Of a DNA stretch of 9,673 nt, positions 1 through 6,309 are shown piece after piece (the stretch's first letter is position 1; every line of letters starts with the position of its first letter). The stretch lies in NCBI GenBank assembly GCA_019243895.1, contig JAFATP010000219.1, positions 1-9,673 of the forward strand. The letters are read 5' to 3'. This stretch comes from Alphaproteobacteria bacterium. GTDB lineage: Bacteria > Pseudomonadota > Alphaproteobacteria > Rickettsiales > SXRF01. The notes beneath the pieces were generated by a model. It saw only the letters and a program-made list of their open reading frames with translations, was not told the origin of the DNA and ran no database searches. Both the position numbers and the translations under genes were made by a program.

Positions 1-510
1 ATAAATCACCCGCGCTGCCTGGACTTCCGCAAAGAGCGGCAGGGTGTGGGGAACGGCGCGCGTATCGTTGAGGATATCCTGCACGGTCATGCCGCGTGCC
101 GTCAGTGCGTCGGCGATCAGCGAGCGGTGGCAACGCCACGGCACCGCCTCGGCGCACATTAATGCCGCGCGCCGACCGGCAGCCTCGCGCAGGAATTTAT
201 TCAATCCCTCCGCGAAGGCGGGGGTCTGCATATAATCGGCATAAGCGCGGAAGGAATGATTTTTCCACCCGGCGTTCAAGGAATTTTCGCTTAAGGGCCG
301 CCGGCCTCCCAGCTCCGGCAGCCAACGATAGGCGATACCGGCATCTTCCAGTGCCGCGGCCAAAGCTTCGCTATTATAGTGGGGATAGCGGCGCGACCGG
401 GGAATTTTCCGCACGTCGGCCAGCAGCGTGATGCCGTGCACCTGCAATAGATGCAGGAATTCCTCCAGCGGCCGCGTGGAATGGCCGATGGTAAAAATAA
501 GGCCGGTCAT
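1..510 (-). CDS. DUF488 family protein (3' end outside window)
   Basis: The product matches the DUF488 family (PF04343), small soluble proteins of unknown biochemical function. The first 170 residues are visible and no stop is reached before the left edge, so the gene is partial at its C-terminus, probably by only a few residues given usual family lengths of about 150-190. Family signatures read from the translation are TIGHST near residue 7, the block DVRKIPRSRRYPHYN near residues 30-44, an LGGRR motif in the middle, and an MCAEAVPWRCHRSLIADAL stretch with the paired Cys and Cys-His that typify the family. The ATG at 508-510 shares four bases (ATGA) with the stop of the upstream kup gene, implying translational coupling. 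The role is unknown; the conserved Cys/His/Arg residues suggest an enzyme, but I would not assign a reaction. Family call is firm, function is not. Confidence 0.88.
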   Translation of the reverse strand, partial: MTGLIFTIGHSTRPLEEFLHLLQVHGITLLADVRKIPRSRRYPHYNSEALAAALEDAGIAYRWLPELGGRRPLSENSLNAGWKNHSFRAYADYMQTPAFAEGLNKFLREAAGRRAALMCAEAVPWRCHRSLIADALTARGMTVQDILNDTRAVPHTLPLFAEVQAARVIY

Positions 511-2390
511 ACCATCACCTGCGTGCCCATTTCCACGACGCGGCTGGAGGGAATGCGGAAATAGGAGGCGGCACCGCTGTTGAAATCCATCATGCCGATG
601 AAAAGCCGGTCTTGCCACAACGGCATGCCGAAATTGTCGGATGCCACCACGTGGCGGCGCGAGATGAAAAACGACGTCGTCATCAAATCCAGCGGGATGT
701 CGGCGCGCCGCAGCAAGGCCACGCCCTTGGCCAGGTTTGGGGATTCCATATAGCCGAAATAGAAGAACACCTGGATGAAATCCTTATCCAGCGAGGTAAT
801 TTCGATGCGCTTGTCATCCGGCACGTGCGGGTGATTGGACAGCCGCAGCGTGACGAAGATATTATGCTCGTGCAGTACGCGATTATGCTTAAGGTTTTGC
901 AGCAGGGCCGAGGGAGCATAATCGGCATCGGCGCGAAGATAAACAGCGGTTCCCGCCACGCGCAGCGGTGGATTGCGGCGCAGCTCGGTGATCAGCGCCT
1001 CCATGCTGTGGCGCCGGTTGCGCAGCTGTGACTGCATGATGGCGCGCCCGCGCACCCAGGTGCGCATCAGCAATAAAAGGCTGGCGCCGATCAGCAGCGG
1101 CACGTATCCCCCATCGACAATCTTAACCATATTGGCACCAAGAAAGGAGACGTCTACCAGCAGCAGCGGTGCCATGACGGCAAGCGCCTGGCCGAGCGAC
1201 CACCGCCACACCTGGCGCATGACGATGAAAGTCAGCAGTGCGGTGATCACCATGGTGCCGGTGACGGCGATGCCGTATGCGGCGGCAAGATGGCTGGAGG
1301 AGCGAAACAGAAGGATAAGGGTGATGACGGCGATGAACAGCAGCCAGTTGGCGTGAGGAACGTAAATCTGCCCCGCTTCGGTCTGAGAGGTGTAATACAC
1401 CTGCAGCCGCGGTAGCAGCCCCAGCCGGATCGCTTGATAGGTGAGCGAGAAAGCGCCCGTGATTACGGCTTGGCTGGCGATGATGGTGGCCAGCGTGGCC
1501 AGTATCACCATCCCCGGCAAGGCCCAGCCCGGATAAAGCAGGTAAAACGGATCGGCCGCCGCCTCAGGGTGTTTTAGAATCAGCGCCCCCTGGCCGAAGT
1601 AATTCAACAGCAGCGCGGGAAAAACGAAAGCTATCCACGCTAAGCGGATGGGTTTTTTGCCGAAATGACCGAGATCCGCGTAGAGCGCCTCGGCGCCGGT
1701 GACGCAAAGAAACACCGAGCCTAAAGCAACTATCCCGGCGAACCCGTGATGGGTAAGAAAATGAATGGCGTGATTCGGAAAGATGGCGTGCCAGATGCCC
1801 GGCGTGTCCTTCAGATGCCTCAGGCCGCCCAGCGCCATGGCGACAAACCAGAGCGCCATAACCGGCCCGAAAAAACGCGCGACGCGAGCCGTGCCATGCT
1901 CCTGCACCACGAACAGAAGCACCATGATGAGGATCGCGGCGGGGACGATGTAGGGGTCAAAGGCGTGCGTCAGCAGATGCACGCCTTCCACTGCCGAAAG
2001 CACCGAAATGGCCGGGGTAATCACCGCATCGCCGTAAAACAGGGATGCTCCGATCATGCCGAGCAGGATAATGCGGGTCGTATGCTTTCCCGCGCCGTTT
2101 TTCGCCAGCGCCATGAGAGAAAGAATGCCGCCTTCGCCGTCGTTATCGGCGCGCAGCAACAGCAGGATATATTTAACAGTGACGATAATCAGCAGCGTCC
2201 AGAACACCAGCGACAGCAGGCCGAGCACCTCCGGCGGGCCCGCCATTGCCCCGCCGATGGCGGCCAGCGATTCCCGAAAGGCGTAAAGCGGGCTGGTGCC
2301 GATATCGCCATAGACGATGCCGAGGGAGCCGAGCGTGAGAGAAAATAGGCGGTGGTTTGAGCGCGGGGCGGCAACGGCGGCGTCAGTCAT
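507..2390 (-). CDS. kup: Kup-type low-affinity potassium uptake transporter
   Basis: This is a K+/H+ symporter of the inner membrane (KUP/HAK/KT family, PF02705). From the ATG at 2388-2390 the protein is 627 residues, close to the 622 of E. coli Kup. Diagnostic motifs are YGDIGTSPLYAFRE (27-40) in the first membrane helix, NDGEGGILSL (83-92), FYGDAVITPAISVLSAVEG (118-136) and TGAEALYADLGHFGKKP further on. About twelve hydrophobic helices occupy the first 430 residues or so, followed by a soluble C-terminal region of nearly 190 residues. An in-frame TTG at 2426 would add 12 residues (starting ILHIWRVY), but the extension is unlike family N-termini and has no ribosome site, so the ATG is preferred. 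That ATG also lacks a clear Shine-Dalgarno sequence; see the promoter entry for a possible leaderless start. The gene follows the dipZ-like gene after 83 bp and overlaps the DUF488 gene by 4 bp. Confidence 0.96.
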   Translation of the reverse strand: MTDAAVAAPRSNHRLFSLTLGSLGIVYGDIGTSPLYAFRESLAAIGGAMAGPPEVLGLLSLVFWTLLIIVTVKYILLLLRADNDGEGGILSLMALAKNGAGKHTTRIILLGMIGASLFYGDAVITPAISVLSAVEGVHLLTHAFDPYIVPAAILIMVLLFVVQEHGTARVARFFGPVMALWFVAMALGGLRHLKDTPGIWHAIFPNHAIHFLTHHGFAGIVALGSVFLCVTGAEALYADLGHFGKKPIRLAWIAFVFPALLLNYFGQGALILKHPEAAADPFYLLYPGWALPGMVILATLATIIASQAVITGAFSLTYQAIRLGLLPRLQVYYTSQTEAGQIYVPHANWLLFIAVITLILLFRSSSHLAAAYGIAVTGTMVITALLTFIVMRQVWRWSLGQALAVMAPLLLVDVSFLGANMVKIVDGGYVPLLIGASLLLLMRTWVRGRAIMQSQLRNRRHSMEALITELRRNPPLRVAGTAVYLRADADYAPSALLQNLKHNRVLHEHNIFVTLRLSNHPHVPDDKRIEITSLDKDFIQVFFYFGYMESPNLAKGVALLRRADIPLDLMTTSFFISRRHVVASDNFGMPLWQDRLFIGMMDFNSGAASYFRIPSSRVVEMGTQVMV

Positions 2391-2398
2391 GGCGGAGG

Positions 2399-2426
2399 AA
2401 TATACCCGCCAAATATGAAGAATCAA
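2399..2426 (-). promoter_or_regulatory. Possible sigma-70-like promoter of kup, perhaps leaderless
   Basis: Read on the minus strand, TTGATT (2426-2421), a 16-base spacer and TATATT (2404-2399) lie just upstream of kup. The -35 box matches 4 of 6 and the -10 box 5 of 6 consensus positions. The -10 box ends 8 bases before the ATG, so transcription would begin at or one base from the start codon. This fits the lack of a Shine-Dalgarno sequence at the preferred start. It is a sequence-only prediction. Confidence 0.35.
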
Positions 2427-2473
2427 TGTGGAAGGAGAGGAATCAATGCTCCCTATGCTAGGATGTTTATTGC

Positions 2474-4129
2474 TTAATCACCGAAAGTGAACGCATAGGC
2501 CTCCAGCCCGTCGGCATCGGCAGTGATTTCCAAAAGCCCGTTCTGCGCCGTTTTCTGGTCGATCAGCTCATAGAGCGTGTGCTGCCGCACCGTTACCGTG
2601 CCTCCGGGCGCGTCCTTGCCCGCATTGCCTGCCACCTTCTCGCCGTTCAGCATCAGCGAGGCATGCACGGGCCCGCCACCCGCCGAGCCCAGCACTAAGA
2701 ACACCTTCCGGGCCTTGAAATTGAGTCTGAGCGCCGCTCCTTGCGCGCCGGAGACGATATATTCCGGCCCGATCTTCCACCGCCCCTTGAGTGCCCATTG
2801 ATCGATCGGCAGGAAAGATGGGAATTGATATTCGGTCTGCGCATCGTGCACGGCGTTAATCTTGCTGCTGAAGCGCTCGGCACGGCGATAACCCAGATAG
2901 GTTTCCGGCGTTTGCCCGTTGCCGGAGGAAGGCTCGACGGTTACCGCCGGGGCACCGGCGGGCTCTGTCTCCGTCAGTCCCAGCAAATAGCGGATATTAT
3001 GCTCGGTTTCCTCGTAATTGCCTTCGCCAAAATGCGTGTAGACGACATTGCCGTTGCGGTCGATCAGATAATGGGCGGGCCAGTAGCGATTATGAAAATT
3101 GTCCCACGTGCGCAGCTCGCTGTCCAGTGCCACCGGGTAATGAATGCCGCGCTGGATCACCGCCATTTTCACATTATCCGGTTTCTTTTCAAACTCGAAT
3201 TCGGGCGCATGCACGCCGACAATGACCAGGCCCTTATTGCGATATTTGCTGTCCCAGGCCGTCAGATACGGCAGCGTACGCACGCAGTTGACGCAGGAAT
3301 AGGTCCAGAAATCCACCAGCACCACCTTGCCGTTCAACTCATGCATGGTCAGCGGCTTGGTATTGATCCAATCGTCAATGCCTGAAAAATCCGGGGCGGG
3401 ATACGGCTCCCGCAGGCCGTCCTGCAATCCTTGCGCGGGGCCTGCCGGGGCGGGCCCGCCGCCGCCGATCAGCGCCTGCGGGTTTGCGCCGGAAGCGATG
3501 AACGCCACCGAAAGAAGGATAAGCCCACCGAACGCCTTACGCACGGCTTGCGCATGCGTTTTGAAAAAGCCGATCCTGTCCATAACTTTTTTCCCCAGTA
3601 ATGCAATAATAAGCATCGGCACGCCCGCGCCCAATGCGAAAGAAATGATCATCAGCACCCCCGCCGCATCGGTCTGCTGGCGGATCACCTGCACCAGCAC
3701 CGCCGCCAGAATCGGCCCGGCGCAAGGGGTCCATACCAGGCCGATCAGCGCGCCGATGACGATGCCGCTGGCAAACCCCTCGCCGCCCCGGCGTGAAAGC
3801 GCGCTGCCAAGCGAGGCGGCGCCTTGCGTCCACTGGCTGAATTTTTCGGAGAGTGTGGAGGAGATCATCACGATGCCAAATAGCAGGAGCAGCACCAGCG
3901 AAGCGTTACGTATAATATCGAGGTCCAGGTGCAGGCGAGCCACCAGAAAGCGCGCAAACAGGGCAAAGGCGCTGAAGGAGAGCACGAAGCCGGTGATGAT
4001 GCCAAACGGGCGCTTTTTTCCGCCTTCCACCGAGGCAGAGAGCACCAGCGGCAGCACCGGCAGGATGCAGGGGCTGGCGATCAGCGCCACCCCCTCCAGG
4101 AAAGCTAATCCCGTTTCGACGATATTCAT
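2474..4129 (-). CDS. DipZ-like transmembrane electron conduit: CcdA domain fused to periplasmic thioredoxin
   Basis: The 551-residue protein has three parts. Residues about 1-215 form a CcdA/DsbD-type membrane domain with six predicted helices and the two expected cysteines, C21 in SPCILPVLP and C136 in WTPCAGP. A Gly/Pro/Ala-rich linker (about 215-245) leads to a thioredoxin-like domain with the active site FWTYSCVNC (C279, C282), followed by a region with TPETYLGYRRAE and a beta-rich C-terminus. This order resembles mycobacterial DipZ, whose last domain resembles a carbohydrate-binding module. Family knowledge predicts that electrons pass from cytoplasmic thioredoxin through the membrane cysteine pair to the periplasmic CVNC site. 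The ATG overlaps the msrB stop by 4 bp (ATGA). With an exported MsrB immediately upstream, the likely client is that enzyme; cytochrome c maturation is the main alternative, but no ccm or cyc genes are nearby. Confidence 0.93.
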   Translation of the reverse strand: MNIVETGLAFLEGVALIASPCILPVLPLVLSASVEGGKKRPFGIITGFVLSFSAFALFARFLVARLHLDLDIIRNASLVLLLLFGIVMISSTLSEKFSQWTQGAASLGSALSRRGGEGFASGIVIGALIGLVWTPCAGPILAAVLVQVIRQQTDAAGVLMIISFALGAGVPMLIIALLGKKVMDRIGFFKTHAQAVRKAFGGLILLSVAFIASGANPQALIGGGGPAPAGPAQGLQDGLREPYPAPDFSGIDDWINTKPLTMHELNGKVVLVDFWTYSCVNCVRTLPYLTAWDSKYRNKGLVIVGVHAPEFEFEKKPDNVKMAVIQRGIHYPVALDSELRTWDNFHNRYWPAHYLIDRNGNVVYTHFGEGNYEETEHNIRYLLGLTETEPAGAPAVTVEPSSGNGQTPETYLGYRRAERFSSKINAVHDAQTEYQFPSFLPIDQWALKGRWKIGPEYIVSGAQGAALRLNFKARKVFLVLGSAGGGPVHASLMLNGEKVAGNAGKDAPGGTVTVRQHTLYELIDQKTAQNGLLEITADADGLEAYAFTFGD

Positions 4130-4617
4130 GCTTTTTCCGGGATGAATTTCAGCGCCACGCCGTTATTGCAATAGCGCAGCCCGGTAGGCGCGGGGCCGTC
4201 ATTGAACACATGGCCCTGGTGCCCGCCGCAGCGTGCGCAATGATATTCGGTGCGCGCCATCAACAGCTTATGATCGGTGCGCGTTTCAACGTGGCCGGGT
4301 ATGGCATCGTAAAAGCTCGGCCAGCCGGTGCCACTGTCAAACTTGAACGTGGAGGGAAAGAGCGCCAGCCCGCAGCCTGCGCAGGCAAATGTGCCGCGAT
4401 GTTTCTCGTTATTCAGCGGGCTTTCGAACGGGCGCTCCGTGCCCTCATGCCGCAAAACCTCGTATTGCTCCCGCTCCAGCCGTTTTTTCCATTCGGCGTC
4501 GCTTAGATTCATTTTTTCAATCTTTTCTTCTGCCATAGCTTTCATCCTCCCCAGTGGCGCGATGGTCACGGCTGCCGCCGCCGCCAAAGCAAGCTTGATA
4601 AAATAACGTCGTTGCAT
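4126..4617 (-). CDS. msrB: Exported peptide-methionine (R)-S-oxide reductase, Tat-type signal
   Basis: MsrB reduces R-methionine sulfoxide in proteins back to methionine. The 163-residue product starts MQRRYFIK followed by an Ala-rich hydrophobic stretch and a plausible AMA cleavage site after residue 29, which looks like a twin-arginine signal peptide, so it should act in the periplasm. The mature part is a complete MsrB domain: structural zinc cysteines at C79/C82 (FACAGCG) and C127/C130 (YHCARCG), GTGWPSF (96-102), and HQGHVFNDGPAPTG leading to RYCNNGVALKF with the catalytic Cys150. The position that holds the resolving cysteine in two-Cys MsrBs (SGCGWPSF) is Thr97, so this is probably a one-Cys enzyme. 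An AAGGA ribosome site sits about 7 bases before the ATG. The gene is 10 bp after doxX and overlaps the DipZ-like gene by 4 bp, which suggests dedicated electron supply. Confidence 0.95.
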   Translation of the reverse strand: MQRRYFIKLALAAAAAVTIAPLGRMKAMAEEKIEKMNLSDAEWKKRLEREQYEVLRHEGTERPFESPLNNEKHRGTFACAGCGLALFPSTFKFDSGTGWPSFYDAIPGHVETRTDHKLLMARTEYHCARCGGHQGHVFNDGPAPTGLRYCNNGVALKFIPEKA

Positions 4618-4627
4618 ATCTAAATCC

Positions 4628-5065
4628 TTAAATAGTGTTGCCGTGCCCTGCCCGCCTGGCGATCAAGTGATCCAGCGACAGCCTGCCGGGGCCGAAGAAC
4701 AGAATCATCCCCAGCAGGAGCGCCCAGTGATAATGTTCAGGCGCTTGCTGATAGGTGAAATTGATCACCGCCGTCATCACCAGCAGCGGCAGGGTGGCAA
4801 GCCGTGCCGCCAGCCCGAGCGTCAGCAGCACGGGGCAGCAGAGCTCAAACGTGGTGCCCAGCACGGCGGCGACCGCCGGCGGCAGGCCCGGCACCGGGTG
4901 CTCGTCGGTGAACAGCAGCAGCGTGGTGCTCCAATCGGAAATCTTCAATATGCCCGAAGCCCAAAACACATGGGCGATATAGAGCCTTACCAGGAGCATC
5001 ATCGCTGGACTTGCGGCGTCCAACCAGTGTAGGAACAGGGTGTAAAAACGAATGACGGTCTGCAT
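4628..5065 (-). CDS. DoxX family integral membrane protein
   Basis: This 145-residue protein has four hydrophobic helices and the features of the DoxX family (PF07681): RLYIAHVFWASGILKISDW early on, a PVPGLPP loop, FELCCPVLLTLGLAARLATL in the middle, and HWALLLGMILFFGPGRLSLDHL near the C-terminus. DoxX-like proteins of bacteria are inner-membrane proteins without a settled biochemical role; several are linked to redox or sulfur metabolism and oxidative stress resistance. It is the first gene of the putative doxX-msrB-dipZ operon and is directly downstream of the GTAACC-N16-CGAA element. The ATG at 5063-5065 has an AAGGA ribosome site 8-9 bases upstream. DoxX genes are often found near SigF/NrsF-type sigma loci (recalled, not checked). 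The family call is solid; the function here is inferred only from context. Confidence 0.9.
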   Translation of the reverse strand: MQTVIRFYTLFLHWLDAASPAMMLLVRLYIAHVFWASGILKISDWSTTLLLFTDEHPVPGLPPAVAAVLGTTFELCCPVLLTLGLAARLATLPLLVMTAVINFTYQQAPEHYHWALLLGMILFFGPGRLSLDHLIARRAGHGNTI

Positions 5066-5090
5066 GGATGCTTTCCTTTATGCCTGAATA

Positions 5091-5116
5091 TTCGCAGGCG
5101 GGTTAAAAAAGGTTAC
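5091..5116 (-). promoter_or_regulatory. Candidate ECF (SigF-type) promoter driving doxX-msrB-dipZ
   Basis: On the minus strand GTAACC (5116-5111) is followed by exactly 16 bases and CGAA (5094-5091). The -35 box has the AAC core typical of ECF sigma promoters. The whole arrangement is the form I recall for Caulobacter SigF targets, whose anti-sigma is NrsF, the family encoded next door. Transcription would start near 5084, leaving a leader of about 20 bases with the doxX ribosome site. The sequence is directly visible; its use by the adjacent sigma factor is inferred. Confidence 0.7.
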
Positions 5117-5123
5117 AGTCTTC

Positions 5124-5127
5124 GAGG
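5124..5127 (+). promoter_or_regulatory. Ribosome binding site selecting the GTG at 5133
   Basis: GAGG at 5124-5127 lies 5 bases before the GTG at 5133-5135. The alternative GTG at 5127 overlaps this motif and has no Shine-Dalgarno sequence of its own, and the in-frame ATG at 5166 has none either. This favours 5133 as the sigma factor start. Confidence 0.45.
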
Positions 5128-5132
5128 TGCGT

Positions 5133-5672
5133 GTGGAAAGTCATGACGGATTGCTGGAAAACCTGATGCGCCAGGGCCTGGCGGGTGACCGGCGCGCCTA
5201 TGCGGCGGCGCTGGAGCAGACGGCGCGGCTGTTGAGGCCGTATTTGGCCAAGCGCCTTAGCCGGCCCGGCGAAGTGGAAGACGTGCTGCAGGAGATTCTC
5301 CTTTCCATTCATAAAGCACGTCATACGTATGACGGCAAGCGTCCGTATGCCCCGTGGGCGTTCGCTATCGCCCGCTTCCGGCTGCGCGACCATCTGCGCG
5401 GGCTGTATGCCGACCGCCTGCGCCGTGCCTCCGACCTTAGCGCCGCCGAAAATATTTCCGCCGCGCCTGTAACCGAATCCGGTTTTTCGTACGAATCCAT
5501 AAAAGAGGAAATCCGCCGCCTGCCCGGAAAGCAGCCGACTATCCTGCATCTGATGCACGGAGAGGGCTATACCGCCCGGGAGGTGGCCGAAAAAATCGGC
5601 ATGAAGGAGTCGGCGGTCAAGGTGGCCGCCCACCGCGCCTATAAGATGCTGAGAAAGAAGCTGGTGGAGTGA
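5133..5672 (+). CDS. ECF-family RNA polymerase sigma factor, SigF/NrsF-associated type
   Basis: The product (179 residues from the GTG at 5133; 181 from GTG 5127) is a two-domain ECF sigma factor. The sigma-2 region covers about residues 15-90, with GEVEDVLQEILLSIHKARHTYD and PYAPWAFAIARFRLRDHLR matching the core-binding and -10 recognition parts. The sigma-4 region is near the C-terminus (LHLMHGEGYTAREVAEKIGMKESAVKVAAHRAYKML), with the helix-turn-helix that reads the -35 box. Only about 40 residues link the two. The gene diverges from doxX, and its stop overlaps the start of the anti-sigma gene by one base (TGATG), so the pair should be co-translated. Such sigma factors are held at the membrane by their partner until an oxidant or metal signal arrives. 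The likely targets are the divergent doxX-msrB-dipZ genes. The start codon is uncertain by a few residues. Confidence 0.93.
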   Translation: MESHDGLLENLMRQGLAGDRRAYAAALEQTARLLRPYLAKRLSRPGEVEDVLQEILLSIHKARHTYDGKRPYAPWAFAIARFRLRDHLRGLYADRLRRASDLSAAENISAAPVTESGFSYESIKEEIRRLPGKQPTILHLMHGEGYTAREVAEKIGMKESAVKVAAHRAYKMLRKKLVE

Positions 5673-6307
5673 TGCGCAGCACCGAGGATTTGATTGATTC
5701 GCTGGCGAGCGAGGCGAAACCGGCGCCCCTCCCGGCGTCCCCAGCGCGGCTGTTCATGCGGTGGGTGACGGTTTCCCTGATATATGCGGGGATGTGGCTG
5801 CTGCATTTCGGCTTGCGCCAGGATTTGATGGAAAAACTGCATGCGCCGATGTTCGTTACGGAACTCGCGCTGCTCGCGGGCGTCATGATCAGCGCCGGGT
5901 TCAGCGCCGCGCTGCTCTCTTTTCCTGATATGCACCAGAAAGCGAGATTGGCGCTGGCTCCCTTGCTGCCGCTGTCTCTGCTGATTGCCCTGCTGTTCCT
6001 GGCGTGGCGTGGCGACCAGCCGCCCGCACCGCAACCGGCGCACGGCATCGAATGCCTGCTTTGCATCGCGCTGTTCGCCGTGCTGCCGGCAGGCTGGCTT
6101 CTCTACTGCTTGCGCAAACAGGCCAGCACTCACGCGGCGCTGGCGGGGAGTGCAGCGCTGCTGGCCGCCGCCAGCGCCGGGTGCCTGGCGCTCCGTCTCT
6201 CGGAGCAGGCCGATTCGGCGTTGCACCTCATTGCATGGCATTACCTGCCGCTGCTTGGCTTTGCGCTGCTTGGCGGGTGGATTGGAGCAAAATGCTTTCG
6301 CTGGTGA
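5672..6307 (+). CDS. NrsF-type (DUF1109) membrane anti-sigma factor
   Basis: The 211-residue protein has a short cytoplasmic N-terminus with the motif STEDLIDSLASEAKP, then six predicted membrane helices, ending LIAWHYLPLLGFALLGGW and KCFRW. This layout fits the DUF1109/NrsF family of anti-sigma factors that tether SigF-like ECF factors. Family knowledge from Caulobacter places two important cysteines in the membrane/periplasmic part. Here cysteines are at 128, 131, 146, 171 and 208. The ATG at 5672 overlaps the sigma stop by one base and has a GGTGGAG-like ribosome site; a GTG three bases earlier (5669) would add one Met. The coupling with the sigma gene supports the anti-sigma role. The gene ends only 2 bp from the stop of convergent ilvH. 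The signal sensed is unknown; oxidants such as hypochlorite or heavy metals are candidates by analogy. Confidence 0.85.
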   Translation: MRSTEDLIDSLASEAKPAPLPASPARLFMRWVTVSLIYAGMWLLHFGLRQDLMEKLHAPMFVTELALLAGVMISAGFSAALLSFPDMHQKARLALAPLLPLSLLIALLFLAWRGDQPPAPQPAHGIECLLCIALFAVLPAGWLLYCLRKQASTHAALAGSAALLAAASAGCLALRLSEQADSALHLIAWHYLPLLGFALLGGWIGAKCFRW

Positions 6308-6309
6308 TT

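Noticed and set aside
1746..2348. A 200-codon plus-strand open frame inside kup
   Set aside because: It lies antisense to strongly conserved Kup motifs, has a His/Gln/Arg-rich composition typical of shadow frames in GC-rich DNA, and resembles no family.
2388..2426. TTG at 2426 as the kup start
   Set aside because: The extra 12 residues are not seen in Kup N-termini as I know them and no Shine-Dalgarno sequence precedes the TTG.
5091..5119. TTCGCA-N17-TACAGT on the plus strand as a sigma-70 promoter for the sigma factor gene
   Set aside because: Each box matches only 4 of 6 consensus bases and the pair overlaps the stronger minus-strand ECF element; not enough to call.
5103..5633. A 176-codon minus-strand open frame opposite the sigma factor gene
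   Set aside because: The plus-strand frame has clear sigma-2 and sigma-4 motifs; the opposite frame has none and would conflict with the doxX promoter.
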